Shown here one piece after another: positions 8,775 to 18,336 of a stretch of DNA of 64,000 nt (position 1 is the stretch's first letter; each line of letters begins with the position of its first letter). Below the pieces are notes generated by a model. That model was not told the DNA's origin and did no database searches. It saw nothing but the letters and a program-made list of their open reading frames with translations. The DNA comes from CADEED01 sp035502995 (GTDB lineage Bacteria; Pseudomonadota; Gammaproteobacteria; Steroidobacterales; Steroidobacteraceae): NCBI GenBank assembly GCA_035502995.1, contig DATJTW010000090.1:1-64000 (forward strand), read 5' to 3'. The translations under genes were made by a program, and so were the position numbers.

Positions 8775-9417
8775 CCATCGAGTCCGCGTCGCCGGCGTCG
8801 ATCGGCGCCGCGCGCGACAGCACCGCGACGCTGCCCGTGCCCGCCGGCAGCAGCAGCCCGTGCAGGCCGTCCTCGGCGAACTTCTCGCGGCGGGTGACGT
8901 GCACGTGCGGCAGCAGCATCACCGTCAGCGGCCCGTGCGCGGTCTGCACCACGAGATGCGCGATGCGCCGGCCGCGGAAAGGGCACGGCGCCGCGTAGAC
9001 CACCGGCAGCTGCGAATCGAACTCCACGCCCGCGGTGTTCAGCACCGACGAGATCGCCGACGCCGGCATGAGTTCGTGCGCATTCCAGCTGTCCGCTTCC
9101 TCCTCGACGTGCGCCACGACCTCGCCCGCCAGCGCGTCGGCCGGCCGCAAGACCCACGCGCCGGCGGCGACCACGAGCGCCAGCACCACGGACGCGGCCA
9201 GCGCGTAACGGCGCACCGGCGACGCGCGCCGGCGGAACTGCGGCAGCGGTAGTTCGAGCGCGGCGCGCAGCTTCGCATCGAGCGACAGCGTCTCGTCGCG
9301 GAACCGGCGGCAGGCCGCGCAACCCGCGAGATGCGCCTCGATCTCCGGCGCGAGATGCCCGGGATCCGCGCCGATGGCGAGCCGCACGTGGCGGCAGTCG
9401 AGGTCGGCCGCGCTCAT
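8749..9417 (-). CDS. Anti-sigma factor, DUF3379-like membrane protein
   Basis: The 222-residue protein has an N-terminal zinc-binding anti-sigma motif (HLAGCAACRRF, residues about 29-39). One transmembrane segment follows (about 72-90, YALAASVVLALVVAAGAWVL) and then a periplasmic domain of some 130 residues. The ATG overlaps the stop of the upstream ECF sigma gene by four bases (ATGA), so the two are translationally coupled. It most likely holds the sigma factor at the membrane until a signal is sensed outside. The similarity to DUF3379 is from the N-terminal fold and size; the sensed signal is unknown. Confidence 0.85.
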   Translation of the reverse strand: MSAADLDCRHVRLAIGADPGHLAPEIEAHLAGCAACRRFRDETLSLDAKLRAALELPLPQFRRRASPVRRYALAASVVLALVVAAGAWVLRPADALAGEVVAHVEEEADSWNAHELMPASAISSVLNTAGVEFDSQLPVVYAAPCPFRGRRIAHLVVQTAHGPLTVMLLPHVHVTRREKFAEDGLHGLLLPAGTGSVAVLSRAAPIDAGDADSMVSAVRWVK

Positions 9418-9938
9418 TCCGCGTCCTCCGCGGGCGCGAGGCCGTAGATGACGCGCAGCCGGTTGCGCGCGCGGAACAGGCGCGTCAGCACCGCGGGCTG
9501 CGTGAGACCGAGCTCGGCGGCGATCTCGGCCGTCGTGAATCCGCCCAACACCTGCAGGACCAGCGGCTCGCGGTATTCGTCGGGTAGTTGCATGATCGCG
9601 CGGCGCAGGTCGGTCAGTCCGCTGTCGCCATCGCTGGCGAGCGCGGGATCGCCCAGCGCCTCCACTTCCTCCACATCCACGGTTGGCAGGCGCTTCCGTT
9701 CGTACAGCCGCGCGTGTTCGCGGCGCACGATCGTGAACAGCCACGGGCGCGCCGCGGCCGTATCCTTCAGCTCGTCCCGTGATTTCCAGGCTCGGATCAG
9801 CGTCTCCTGCACGACGTCCTCGGCCACCGCGCGATCCCGCGCGAGCCAGTAAGCGAACCGCACGAGATCGGGCCGCAGCATCTCGAGCAGGCGCGAAAAC
9901 GGCGCAGCCGGCGACGTTCCGCCCGACGGTGGGTTCAT
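9414..9938 (-). CDS. ECF-family RNA polymerase sigma factor
   Basis: The 174-residue protein has the two conserved blocks of group 4 sigma factors. Region 2 holds VRFAYWLARDRAVAEDVVQETLI, whose AEDVVQE core contacts RNA polymerase. Region 4 holds LPDEYREPLVLQVLGG followed by the helix-turn-helix TAEIAAELGLTQPAVLTRL. It is followed in the same message by its presumed anti-sigma factor. It diverges from aroE, with 48 bases between the start codons, so both promoters share this short gap. Confidence 0.94.
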   Translation of the reverse strand: MNPPSGGTSPAAPFSRLLEMLRPDLVRFAYWLARDRAVAEDVVQETLIRAWKSRDELKDTAAARPWLFTIVRREHARLYERKRLPTVDVEEVEALGDPALASDGDSGLTDLRRAIMQLPDEYREPLVLQVLGGFTTAEIAAELGLTQPAVLTRLFRARNRLRVIYGLAPAEDAE

Positions 9939-9986
9939 GTATAAGACCCGGCGAATGGGACTCTTATTTCAGGCATTTTGCCCGCA

Positions 9987-10811
9987 ATGAATACGCCGGA
10001 TCAGTACGGGGTGGTCGGTCATCCGATCAATCACAGCTGGTCGCCTTTCATCCACGGACTCTTCGCCAAGCAGACCGAGCAGTCCCTCGTCTATCGCCTG
10101 TACGACATCACGCCGGAGGACTTCCGCGCGCAGGTGCTCGAGTTCTTCACGCGGGGCGGCCGCGGACTGAACGTGACCGTACCACACAAGGAAGCGGCGG
10201 CGGAGATCGCCAACGAGTTGACCGAGCGCGCCGACCGCGCCGGCGCCGTGAACACGCTGATGCTGCGCGACGATCACGTGCTGGTCGGCGACAACACCGA
10301 CGGCCAGGGTCTCATCACCGACCTGCGGCAGAACCTCGGCCTCACCATCACCAACGAACGGCTGCTGATCCTCGGCGCCGGCGGCGCGACGCGCGGCGTC
10401 ACCGCGCCGCTGCTGTCGCTCGGCCCCACCGAGATCGTCATCGCGAACCGCACGCCGGAGCGCGCCGTGAACCTCGCGTCCCTGTTCTCGGATCTCGGCG
10501 CGGTGCGCGGCTGCAGCTTCGAGGAAGTCGGCGACGAGCCCTTCGACCTTGTCATCAACGCGACGGCCGCGGGCCTGTCGGGCTCTGTGCCGAACGTCGA
10601 TGCCGGCGTCGTCGCCAGCCACACGGTCTGTTACGACATGAGTTACAGCAAGTCCGCGACGCCTTTCGTGACCTGGGCCATTGAACAGGGTTGCGCGCGA
10701 GCCCATAAAGGCTGGGGCATGCTGGTCGAACAGGCTGCCGAATCCTTCACCCTCTGGCGCGGCATCCGGCCCGACACCGTGCCCGTGCTCACCGCCCTCG
10801 GTATGAAATGA
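9987..10811 (+). CDS. aroE: Shikimate dehydrogenase (NADP+)
   Basis: The 274-residue enzyme reduces 3-dehydroshikimate to shikimate in aromatic amino acid synthesis. The substrate site shows in PINHSWSPFIH and in NVTVPHKEAA with the catalytic lysine; the nucleotide site is GAGGATRG. Length matches AroE. I start at the ATG giving MNTPDQYGVVGHP; an in-frame TTG three codons upstream is less likely. TATAAG at 9939-9944 may be the -10 of its promoter. prlC follows after four bases. Confidence 0.97.
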   Translation: MNTPDQYGVVGHPINHSWSPFIHGLFAKQTEQSLVYRLYDITPEDFRAQVLEFFTRGGRGLNVTVPHKEAAAEIANELTERADRAGAVNTLMLRDDHVLVGDNTDGQGLITDLRQNLGLTITNERLLILGAGGATRGVTAPLLSLGPTEIVIANRTPERAVNLASLFSDLGAVRGCSFEEVGDEPFDLVINATAAGLSGSVPNVDAGVVASHTVCYDMSYSKSATPFVTWAIEQGCARAHKGWGMLVEQAAESFTLWRGIRPDTVPVLTALGMK

Positions 10812-10815
10812 ATCC

Positions 10816-12834
10816 ATGATGGACGCCACTCTCGCCGGTACCACCCTGCCCGCATTCGACCGCATCCGCGCAGGCGACGTCGAATCCACGATCCGCGGAT
10901 TGCTCGAACGCAATCGCGGTGAGGTCGCGACGCTCGAATCGCAACCCGATCCCACGTTCGCCAACACGGTGCTGCCGCTCGAGCAGCTGTCGCACCGCCT
11001 GTCGCGCACCTGGTCGCCGATCAGCCATCTCAACGGCGTGCTGAACTCGGACGAGCTGCGCGCCAGCTACAACGCCTGCCTGCCGCTGCTGTCGAACTAC
11101 TGGACCGACCTCGCGCAGAGCGAGCCGCTGTACCGCGCGTACAGCGCCATCGCCGCGAACGAGAGCGACCGCCTCGACCCGGCGCAGCGCCGCGTGCTCG
11201 AACGCGCGCTCGAGGATTTCCGTCTCGCGGGCGTCGGCCTGCCGAAGGAGCGGAAGGAACGCTACAAGGCCGTCGTGCAGGAGCTGGCGCTGCTCGGTGC
11301 GCGTTTCGAGGAGAACGTGCTCGACGCGATGAACGCGTGGACCACGCACGTCACCGATCCGGCGCAGCTCGCCGGCATCAACCCCGTGATCGTCGAGCAG
11401 GCGCGCGCGCGTGCCATCGAGAAAGGGCTCGACGGGTGGGTGTTCGCGCTCGAGCAGCCGGCCTACGTCGCCGTCATGACGGACGCCGAATCGGAGAGCC
11501 TGCGCCGCACGTTCTACGAGGCGTGGAGCACGCGCGCGTCGGACCAGGGTCCGTCCGCGGGCAAATTCGACAACACCGCTGTCATGAACCGGCTGCTGGC
11601 CCTGCGCCACGAAGCCGCGCAGCTGCTCGACTTCCCGAACTACGCCGCGTACGCGCTGGCGACGCGCATGGCGCCGTCTAACCAGGCGGTGTTCGACTTC
11701 CTGCGCCAGCTCGCCAGGGTGGCGAAACCTGCCGCCCAGCGCGAGTTCGCCGAGCTCGAGGCCTTCGCCGGTCGCAAGCTGAACGCCTGGGACGTCGGTT
11801 TCTACGCCGAGAAGCTGCAGCAGAAGCTGTTCTCGATCACGCAGGAAGAGCTGCGCCCGTATTTCCCGCTGCCCCGCGTGCTCGAAGGCCTGTTCGAAGT
11901 CGCGGGCAAGCTGTTCGGCGTGAAGATCGTCGAACGGCCGGGCATCCCGCTGTATCACGCGGATGCGCGGTTCTTCGAGATCCAGGAGCCGGGCGGCAAG
12001 GTGCGCGCCGGTTTCTATCTCGACGCCTGCGCGCGGCCGAAGAAGCGCGCCGGCGCCTGGATGGACGACTGCGTCGGCCGCAAGGATTTCGGCGCCGACA
12101 CCACCATCCCGGTCGCCTACCTGGTCTGCAATTTCCTGCCGGCTGGCGCCGGTAAACCCGCGCTGCTGACGCACGACGACGTCGTGACGATGTTCCACGA
12201 GTTCGGCCACGGGCTGCATCACATGCTGACCCGCGTGGGGTATCCCTCGATCGCCGGCATCAACGGCGTCTCGTGGGACGCGGTCGAGCTGCCGAGCCAG
12301 TTCCTCGAGAACTTCGCCTGGCGCCCCGAGGTGCTGGCGACGATGGCGCGGCATTTCGAAACCGGCGCGCCGCTGCCCGCGGACAAGCAGGCCCAGCTGC
12401 TCGGCTCGCGCACCTTCCATGCCGGCCTCGCGACGATGCGGCAGCTCGAGTTCGCCTTGTTCGACTTCCGGCTGCACGCCGAATACGACCCGGCGCGCGG
12501 CGCGCGGCTGTTCGAGATCCTGGACGAGGTACGCGCCGAAGTCGGCGTGTTCGCCGTGCCGGCGTGGAACCGCTTCCCGCACAACTTCGGCCACATCTTC
12601 GCCGGCGGTTACGCCGCGGGTTACTACAGCTACAAATGGGCCGAGGTGCTGGCCGCCGACGCGTTCGCCGCGTTCGAGGAACAGGGCGTGTTCGATCGCC
12701 GCGTCGCGCAGCGCTTCCTGGATTCCATCCTGTCGCAGGGCGGCAGCAAGAAGGCGCTGGAAGCGTTCATCGATTTCCGCGGTCGCGCGCCGGACGTCAA
12801 CGCGTTGCTGAAGCAGCAGGGCCTGACGTCGTGA
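10816..12834 (+). CDS. prlC: Oligopeptidase A (M3 metallopeptidase)
   Basis: The 672-residue protein is a cytosolic zinc oligopeptidase. The HExxH motif is at residues 461-465 in MFHEFGHGLHHML, and the third ligand region is ELPSQFLENF about 25 residues later; both are typical of the M3A family. Length is that of E. coli PrlC (680). Two ATG codons stand in tandem at the start and either may be used. It follows aroE closely and precedes xthA by ten bases, so the three are likely cotranscribed. Confidence 0.95.
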   Translation: MMDATLAGTTLPAFDRIRAGDVESTIRGLLERNRGEVATLESQPDPTFANTVLPLEQLSHRLSRTWSPISHLNGVLNSDELRASYNACLPLLSNYWTDLAQSEPLYRAYSAIAANESDRLDPAQRRVLERALEDFRLAGVGLPKERKERYKAVVQELALLGARFEENVLDAMNAWTTHVTDPAQLAGINPVIVEQARARAIEKGLDGWVFALEQPAYVAVMTDAESESLRRTFYEAWSTRASDQGPSAGKFDNTAVMNRLLALRHEAAQLLDFPNYAAYALATRMAPSNQAVFDFLRQLARVAKPAAQREFAELEAFAGRKLNAWDVGFYAEKLQQKLFSITQEELRPYFPLPRVLEGLFEVAGKLFGVKIVERPGIPLYHADARFFEIQEPGGKVRAGFYLDACARPKKRAGAWMDDCVGRKDFGADTTIPVAYLVCNFLPAGAGKPALLTHDDVVTMFHEFGHGLHHMLTRVGYPSIAGINGVSWDAVELPSQFLENFAWRPEVLATMARHFETGAPLPADKQAQLLGSRTFHAGLATMRQLEFALFDFRLHAEYDPARGARLFEILDEVRAEVGVFAVPAWNRFPHNFGHIFAGGYAAGYYSYKWAEVLAADAFAAFEEQGVFDRRVAQRFLDSILSQGGSKKALEAFIDFRGRAPDVNALLKQQGLTS

Positions 12835-12844
12835 TCCGCCTCCC

Positions 12845-13657
12845 ATGAACGCGGCCACCGTCGGCGGTGGCCCGGTCGCGGACGCGGCGTTCCAGATCGC
12901 CACCTGGAACGTGAACTCGCTGCGCGTGCGCGGCGAGCAGCTGATGGAATGGCTGCGCACCGTGCAACCCGACGTCGTCGCGTTGCAGGAAACCAAGATG
13001 CAGGACCCGGACTTCCCGCATCCGGAGTTCCTGGCGGCCGGTTACCACGCGGTGTTCAGCGGCCAGAAGACGTACAACGGCGTCGCGCTGCTGTCGAAAC
13101 TGCCGATGACGGACCTGCGGCGCGACATCCCCGACTTCGACGATCCGCCGCGGCGCGTCCTGGCCGCGACCATCGGCCGCTTCCGGGTCATCAACCTGTA
13201 CGTGCCGAACGGCCAGGCGCCCGGCTCGGAGAAGTACGCGTACAAGATGAAGTGGCTGGCAGCGCTGACGAGATGGCTGCGCACCGAGGCGGAGCAGCAT
13301 CCCGGCCTCGTGGTGTTAGGCGACTTCAACATCGCGCCCGAGGATCGGGACGTCCACGATCCGGCCGCCTGGGCGGGTTGCGTGCACGTCAGTCCCGAGG
13401 AGCGCGCGGCGCTGCGCGACATCCTGGACGCCGGGCTGGTCGACACCTTCCGGCATTTCGAGCAGCCGGAGAAGTCGTACAGCTGGTGGGACTATCGCCA
13501 AGGCGCCTTCCGCCGCAACAACGGCCTGCGCATCGACCTGATCCTGGCGCACCGCGCGCTGCTGCCGACGCTGCGGGGCGTGCGCATCGACGTCGAACCC
13601 CGGCGCGTGGAACGTGCGTCGGATCACACTCCGGTCGTCGCCAGCTTCGATCCGTAA
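12845..13657 (+). CDS. xthA: Exodeoxyribonuclease III / AP endonuclease
   Basis: The 270-residue protein repairs abasic sites and degrades one strand of duplex DNA. All family motifs are visible: ATWNVNSLR, ALQETKMQD with the metal-binding Glu, GDFNIAPEDRD, RIDLILAH, and the terminal SDHTPVVA with the catalytic Asp-His pair. The first 15 residues (MNAATVGGGPVADAA) are extra relative to most homologues. No closer in-frame start is evident, so they may be a real extension. Confidence 0.95.
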   Translation: MNAATVGGGPVADAAFQIATWNVNSLRVRGEQLMEWLRTVQPDVVALQETKMQDPDFPHPEFLAAGYHAVFSGQKTYNGVALLSKLPMTDLRRDIPDFDDPPRRVLAATIGRFRVINLYVPNGQAPGSEKYAYKMKWLAALTRWLRTEAEQHPGLVVLGDFNIAPEDRDVHDPAAWAGCVHVSPEERAALRDILDAGLVDTFRHFEQPEKSYSWWDYRQGAFRRNNGLRIDLILAHRALLPTLRGVRIDVEPRRVERASDHTPVVASFDP

Positions 13658-13817
13658 AGAGCGCTTTACAGTAATAAATTCAGCGCGGCGATTCGTACGT
13701 GACCCGATCGTGACGCCCGTCACGGAGGCTTCCGGGCCGGGGACCGTCCGCTTCCGTTTTCCAAACCCCCTGCCTAGACTCGCGCATCTTGTTAGTGCGC
13801 GCAGCAATGGCAGTGTC
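13658..13817 (+). promoter_or_regulatory. Gap with likely promoter for the HD-domain gene
   Basis: This 160-base gap contains a hairpin (CGTGAC, four bases, GTCACG, around 13710-13726). Further down, TAGACT near 13785 could serve as a -10 for the downstream gene. There is no T-run terminator for xthA here. The -35 is not clear. Confidence 0.35.
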
Positions 13818-14816
13818 GTGAGCGTGGAAGCCCGCCGCAGCGACTACGACGTGACCGACACGGTTCTCGTGAGCTCGGCTCCCGACGTTCGTCACGCCGT
13901 CGAGGAGCTGTTCGCGAAAGTCTGGCCCGGCCAGAAATTCCCCGCCTTCGCGCACGTGTTCCACGACTTCGACCGGATGTTCTCGGGCCGCATGCCCGGC
14001 TACTTCGGCGTCGACACCGTCTACCACGACCAGCAGCACACGCTCGACATCACGCTCGCCACCGCGCGCCTGATCGTCGGCCACGAGCTCACCGTGCCCG
14101 AGGCGCAGCGCTTCGGCCACGAGCGCGCGATGCTCGGCATCGTCGTCGCGCTGTTCCACGACGTCGGCTACCTGCGCAGCACGCGCGACGCCGACGTGCC
14201 GAACGGTGCCGAGTTCACCACCGTGCACGTCTCGCGCGGCGCCGCCTTCCTGCGCGACTATCTACCCAAGATCGATCTCGGCCACTGGGCGAACATCGCC
14301 GCCGAGATCATCCACTACACCGGCTACGAACGGCCGTTCAAGAACATCGTGGCGCCCGATCCGCGCGACCACAAACTCGGCCATTTCATCGGCACGGCCG
14401 ACCTCATGGCGCAGATGGCGGATCGTTGTTATCTCGAGAAGTGCCGCGACCGCCTGTACGCCGAGTTCGTGCTGGCCGGCGTCGCGTTGCCGATCGGCGA
14501 GAACGGGCACGTGAAGGTGCGCTACGCCTCGGGCCTCGACCTGCTGCGCCAGACGCCGAAGTTCGTGTTCGACATGCGTTCGAAGCGTCTCGACGGCGAG
14601 TTCGAGCGCGCCTACAAGTATCTCGAGATCCTGTACGGCGGCCGCAACCCGTACATGGAATCCATCGACCGCAACCTCGAGTATCTGCAGCGCATCCTGC
14701 GCAGCGAGAACTGGCGCCTGCTGCGGCGTCAGCCGCCGGTGTTCACCGGCGTCGAGGACTCGATGGCGACGACGCGCACGCTGATGCTGGGCGCGATCAA
14801 GAAAGTCTGGGGCTGA
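13818..14816 (+). CDS. HD-domain metal-dependent phosphohydrolase-like protein
   Basis: The product of about 332 residues carries HD-domain signatures. YHDQQHTLDIT supplies a first His, and ALFHDVGYL is the HD pair; further His residues lie in IIHYTGYERP. Such domains hydrolyse phosphoesters of nucleotides or cyclic dinucleotides; the substrate cannot be told from sequence. The start is uncertain: GTG at 13818 or 13824 are the likely ones, and the reading frame stays open back into xthA. No signal peptide or membrane segment is seen. It ends 16 bases from the convergent M15 peptidase gene. Confidence 0.8.
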   Translation: MSVEARRSDYDVTDTVLVSSAPDVRHAVEELFAKVWPGQKFPAFAHVFHDFDRMFSGRMPGYFGVDTVYHDQQHTLDITLATARLIVGHELTVPEAQRFGHERAMLGIVVALFHDVGYLRSTRDADVPNGAEFTTVHVSRGAAFLRDYLPKIDLGHWANIAAEIIHYTGYERPFKNIVAPDPRDHKLGHFIGTADLMAQMADRCYLEKCRDRLYAEFVLAGVALPIGENGHVKVRYASGLDLLRQTPKFVFDMRSKRLDGEFERAYKYLEILYGGRNPYMESIDRNLEYLQRILRSENWRLLRRQPPVFTGVEDSMATTRTLMLGAIKKVWG

Positions 14817-14832
14817 GCCGCCCGCGCGGGCG

Positions 14833-15567
14833 TCACGCCAGCCGCGGACTCATCGAGGCCCGTTCCGGCGCCTCGTCCACGTTGACCACGTAGCTCGCGA
14901 AGTTGCGCGCCAGCGCGGCCAGCACTTCTTCCTTCCCGTCGATCGCCGCCGCGGACAACACCGCGCGCAACCCGTCGAGCTTCAACGCCGCCTGTGCGCG
15001 CGCCGCCACCGGCGCATACGACAGGTGCCAGGGCTCCGGCGCGACGCCGCCGCGGTCCGTAGTGTACGGGCGGAAGAATCCGAAGGCGTGCATGTGCGTG
15101 TCGAGCCAGGCGGTCAGTCGCGCGAAGGGCCCGCCGGGCTGGTACTCGGCCGGGATCACCTGCAGCTTGTAGCCGGGCGGCAGCGCCGCGGCGTCCATGA
15201 CGTCGAAGTCCGTGCCCCAGTGGTGCCGGCTCGCGCCCGGCAGCGCCGACCACCACAGGATGGCCGTGACGCGCTCGGCCGGGGTCAGCGCCGACACGTC
15301 CACCGCCCGGCCCGCCCGGTCCTGCATCGGGCGCTCACCGCGATACTTCCCGTTCCAGATGCCGAGCTGGCGATCGAAATCCCGGAAGCCGGAGAACGCC
15401 ACGAGGTCGATGCCGTCGATGGCCGCCGCCGCCCGCATCGCGAGGTACGGCGCGACCACCGCCTTATGCAAGGCGCAACGCGACCCAGGCCCGTTTTCCA
15501 GCTCGGCCAGATGCTCCCGCGAGCGACCGGTGAGCTGATCCAGCGTGAATTCAGGGGCTTGGGACAT
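14833..15567 (-). CDS. M15 family D-alanyl-D-alanine carboxypeptidase (VanY-like)
   Basis: The 244-residue protein shows the VanY/M15B zinc motifs: SGFRDFDRQLGIWNGKYRG, SRHHWGTDFDVMD with metal-binding His and Asp, and EPWHLSY with the last His ligand. Such enzymes trim the terminal D-Ala of peptidoglycan peptides. No clear signal peptide precedes MSQAPEFTLDQL; an upstream in-frame ATG also gives none. It is therefore either cytoplasmic or exported by another route. It diverges from the GGDEF-EAL gene. Confidence 0.88.
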   Translation of the reverse strand: MSQAPEFTLDQLTGRSREHLAELENGPGSRCALHKAVVAPYLAMRAAAAIDGIDLVAFSGFRDFDRQLGIWNGKYRGERPMQDRAGRAVDVSALTPAERVTAILWWSALPGASRHHWGTDFDVMDAAALPPGYKLQVIPAEYQPGGPFARLTAWLDTHMHAFGFFRPYTTDRGGVAPEPWHLSYAPVAARAQAALKLDGLRAVLSAAAIDGKEEVLAALARNFASYVVNVDEAPERASMSPRLA

Positions 15568-15738
15568 GGCCGCATGGTAGCGCAGGCAAGCGCCTACTCC
15601 CGGACCGGGACTTGCGGACCTAGTCGACATCGCGACGTTGTCGGCAGGGTGCGAATGTGGCCGCCCCGGAAAGGCGACGGTTAAGATGCGGCAAAACCAG
15701 AACGAAGCCCCTGACCGGGGACGGATTTCGAGCGACTC
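15568..15738 (+). promoter_or_regulatory. Divergent intergenic region between M15 peptidase and GGDEF-EAL genes
   Basis: This 171-base region must hold both promoters. TAAGAT at 15682-15687 is a possible -10 for the rightward gene. Because that gene is a c-di-GMP enzyme I looked for a c-di-GMP riboswitch and did not find a convincing one. Confidence 0.35.
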
Positions 15739-18237
15739 GTGAACTCCAGTTTCAAGAACAAATACATCGCGGTAGCCATCGCCGCGGCCGTCCTGATCTC
15801 GCTCGCCGTCGGCGCGCTGGTGGTCTACGAAAATCGTGCGCAGCATGTTGCGCTGCTCGACTCCGCCGCCGCCGATTCGCGCGACCGCGTGCTCGGCGAG
15901 CTGACGCTGCGCGCCAGCGACACTGCCGGCCACGTCGCGGAACGCGTCGGCGACGCGATGCTCCGCGGCGACCGCGCCGCCATGACGGCCGCGCTGGAAT
16001 CCTTCAAGCGCGACGACACCTTCATGGGCGTCGTCCTGCGCGATGCGTCCGGCCAGCCTGTCTACTCGTGGCACCGGCCGCGCAACGGCGCGGATTCGAT
16101 CACGCGCAGCACGATCGCGCCGGTGCGCGCCGACCTGCTGACGATGCCCGGCGTGCAGTCGCCGACGACCATCGGCGAGGCGGAGGTGGAGATCCGTTCG
16201 CTCGAGGCATCGCCCGAGGCCGCGGCGTCGCGCACGCAGTTCGATTCGATGCAGCGCCGCCAGCTGCGCAAGGCGTTGACGTTCGCCGGCATCATCGGCG
16301 CGGCCGCGCTGATCATCGGCTTCGCGCTCGCCTGGTGGGCCGGCCGCCGCGTCCAGCAGCCGATCACCACGCTGATCAAGAGCGCCGACCGCATCGCGCA
16401 GGGTGACTACTCGCGCCCGATGGAAGTCGGCCGACGCGACGAGCTCGGCGAGTTGCAGGCCGCGCTCGAACGCATGCGGCAGAAGCTGCGCCAGACCACC
16501 ATCAACAAGAACTACCTGACGAACGTGCTCGGCAGCATGACCGACGCGGTGTTCGTGACCTCGCCGGACGGCGTCATCCGCATGGCCAATCAGTCGGCCT
16601 GCAAACTGCTCGCCTGGGGCGAGGACGAGCTGGTCGGCCGCGGCATCGTCTCGATCCTCGACGAGCGCGAGCGCAACGAGTTCGACATGCTGCGTGCCTC
16701 GTCGGACACGCGCGAGACGGTCGTCAAGACGCGGCACGGCCAGACGATCCCGGTGGCGATCACCGGCTCGCAGATCACCACCGACGATCCGCAGTACCAG
16801 GGCACGATCTTCGTCGTGCGGAACGTCACCGAGCGGAAGCGGGCCGAGCGCCGCATCCGCTACCTGGCGCGCTACGACGCGCTGACCAAGGTGCCGAACC
16901 GGATGCAGTTCCAGCACCTGCTGCAACAGGCCATCGCGCGCGCCCTGCGCAACAAGACGTCGCTGGCGCTGCTGTACCTCGACATGGACCGCTTCAAGGA
17001 GATCAACGACACGTTCGGTCACGCCGCCGGCGACCGCACGCTCGAGATCCTCACCGAACGCCTGACGCGCGCGTTGCCGCAGGAGACCGTGATCGGCCGC
17101 TTGGCCGGCGACGAGTTCGCGATGTTCGTCGACGACCTCTCCGCGGATGCCGACAACCGCGGCACCGTCGCGCAGCTGGCGCGCAGCGTGCTCGCCGAGA
17201 TCGGCCGCGCGTTCCAGCTGCAGGAACACGAGGTGTACCTCACGGCGTCGATCGGCATCGCGTTCTGCCCGCGCGACGCGGAGAACGTGATCGACCTGAT
17301 CCGCAACGCCGACGCGGCGATGTACCACTCGAAGCAGAACGGCGGAAACTCCTTCGCGTTCTATTCGCCCGAGATGAACGCGGCCGCGGTCGAGCGGCTG
17401 ATGCTGAAGAGCAAGCTGCGGCGTTCGCTGGAGCGCGACGAGTTCGTCGTGCACTACCAGCCGAAGGTCGATCTGCGCGACGGCCGCATCGTCGGCGCCG
17501 AGGCACTGCTGCGCTGGCGCCTGCCGGGCCACGGCGACATCCCGCCGTCGCTGTTCATCCCGCTGGCCGAGGAGACCAACCTCATCCTCGAAGTCGGCGA
17601 GTGGGTGCTGAACCGCGTGTGCCAGGACTACCGCGAGCTGCAGCAGACGGTGACGACGCCCGGCCGCATCTCGCTGAATCTCTCGCTGAAGCAGCTGCGC
17701 CAGGCGAGTTTCATCCTTCGCTTCCGCTCGGTGTTCCGCAAACACGGCGTGAGCCCGACCTGCTTCGAGCTCGAGATCACCGAGACCACGCTGATGGCCG
17801 ACAGCAAGCGCACGCTGCACCTGCTCGACGAGCTGTACGCGATGGGCCTGCATCTCTCGATCGACGATTTCGGCACGGGGTATTCGTCGCTGTCGGCGCT
17901 GCAGCAGTTCCCGATCGGCACGCTGAAGATCGACCAGTCGTTCGTGCGCGATGTCGACGACGACGAGAGCGACGCGACCATCGTCCGCACGGTCATCGAG
18001 ATGGGCCGCAGCCTCAAGATGAACGTGATCGCCGAGGGCGTCGAATCGCTCGGCCACCTGTATTTCCTGCGCCGCCATCACTGCGGCTTCGGCCAGGGCA
18101 AGTTGTTCGGCGAGCCGGTGACGCTCGAAGAGCTGCGCCTGCTGCTGGCCCGCCAGCAGGAAACCGGCCCGGCCTTCGCCGGCATGATCGCGCAGGCCGC
18201 GACCAGCGATCGTCTTGCGAAGCCGCGTCCGGCGTGA
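15739..18237 (+). CDS. Membrane-bound GGDEF-EAL protein with HAMP and PAS domains
   Basis: The 832-residue protein should make or degrade cyclic di-GMP. Order: transmembrane helix (about 8-30); periplasmic sensor segment; second helix (about 182-205); HAMP linker; PAS domain (about 255-370); GGDEF domain with AGDEF in place of GGDEF (IGRLAGDEFAMF); EAL domain (GAEALLRW) with NLSLKQL, ELEITET, IDDFGTGYSSL, LKIDQSFVRD and VIAEGVES. The EAL catalytic residues look intact, so phosphodiesterase activity is likely. AGDEF can still be active in some proteins. Start is GTG. It stands alone. Confidence 0.94.
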   Translation: MNSSFKNKYIAVAIAAAVLISLAVGALVVYENRAQHVALLDSAAADSRDRVLGELTLRASDTAGHVAERVGDAMLRGDRAAMTAALESFKRDDTFMGVVLRDASGQPVYSWHRPRNGADSITRSTIAPVRADLLTMPGVQSPTTIGEAEVEIRSLEASPEAAASRTQFDSMQRRQLRKALTFAGIIGAAALIIGFALAWWAGRRVQQPITTLIKSADRIAQGDYSRPMEVGRRDELGELQAALERMRQKLRQTTINKNYLTNVLGSMTDAVFVTSPDGVIRMANQSACKLLAWGEDELVGRGIVSILDERERNEFDMLRASSDTRETVVKTRHGQTIPVAITGSQITTDDPQYQGTIFVVRNVTERKRAERRIRYLARYDALTKVPNRMQFQHLLQQAIARALRNKTSLALLYLDMDRFKEINDTFGHAAGDRTLEILTERLTRALPQETVIGRLAGDEFAMFVDDLSADADNRGTVAQLARSVLAEIGRAFQLQEHEVYLTASIGIAFCPRDAENVIDLIRNADAAMYHSKQNGGNSFAFYSPEMNAAAVERLMLKSKLRRSLERDEFVVHYQPKVDLRDGRIVGAEALLRWRLPGHGDIPPSLFIPLAEETNLILEVGEWVLNRVCQDYRELQQTVTTPGRISLNLSLKQLRQASFILRFRSVFRKHGVSPTCFELEITETTLMADSKRTLHLLDELYAMGLHLSIDDFGTGYSSLSALQQFPIGTLKIDQSFVRDVDDDESDATIVRTVIEMGRSLKMNVIAEGVESLGHLYFLRRHHCGFGQGKLFGEPVTLEELRLLLARQQETGPAFAGMIAQAATSDRLAKPRPA

Positions 18238-18254
18238 GCCGGCGCGAGGCGTGA

Positions 18255-18279
18255 GCGCTCGCCTGGTGCAGGCGAGCGC
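18255..18279. terminator. Hairpin between convergent genes (likely bidirectional terminator)
   Basis: A perfect 10-bp stem (GCGCTCGCCT / AGGCGAGCGC) with a five-base loop lies 17 bases after the GGDEF-EAL stop and 57 bases from the end of the convergent gene. It has no T-run on either side. Confidence 0.6.
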
Positions 18280-18336
18280 GGTCAGCCACCGCGCGCCCGA
18301 GACCTCGCGGGTCCCGCCTGCTCCCGGCCGCTGCCG

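Noticed and set aside
15568..15738. c-di-GMP riboswitch before the GGDEF-EAL gene
   Set aside because: The characteristic GEMM core and tetraloop arrangement could not be found; the context alone is not evidence.
14833..18081. 1082-codon minus-strand frame spanning the GGDEF-EAL gene
   Set aside because: Only its last 244 codons are real (M15 peptidase). The rest is antisense to the GGDEF-EAL gene.
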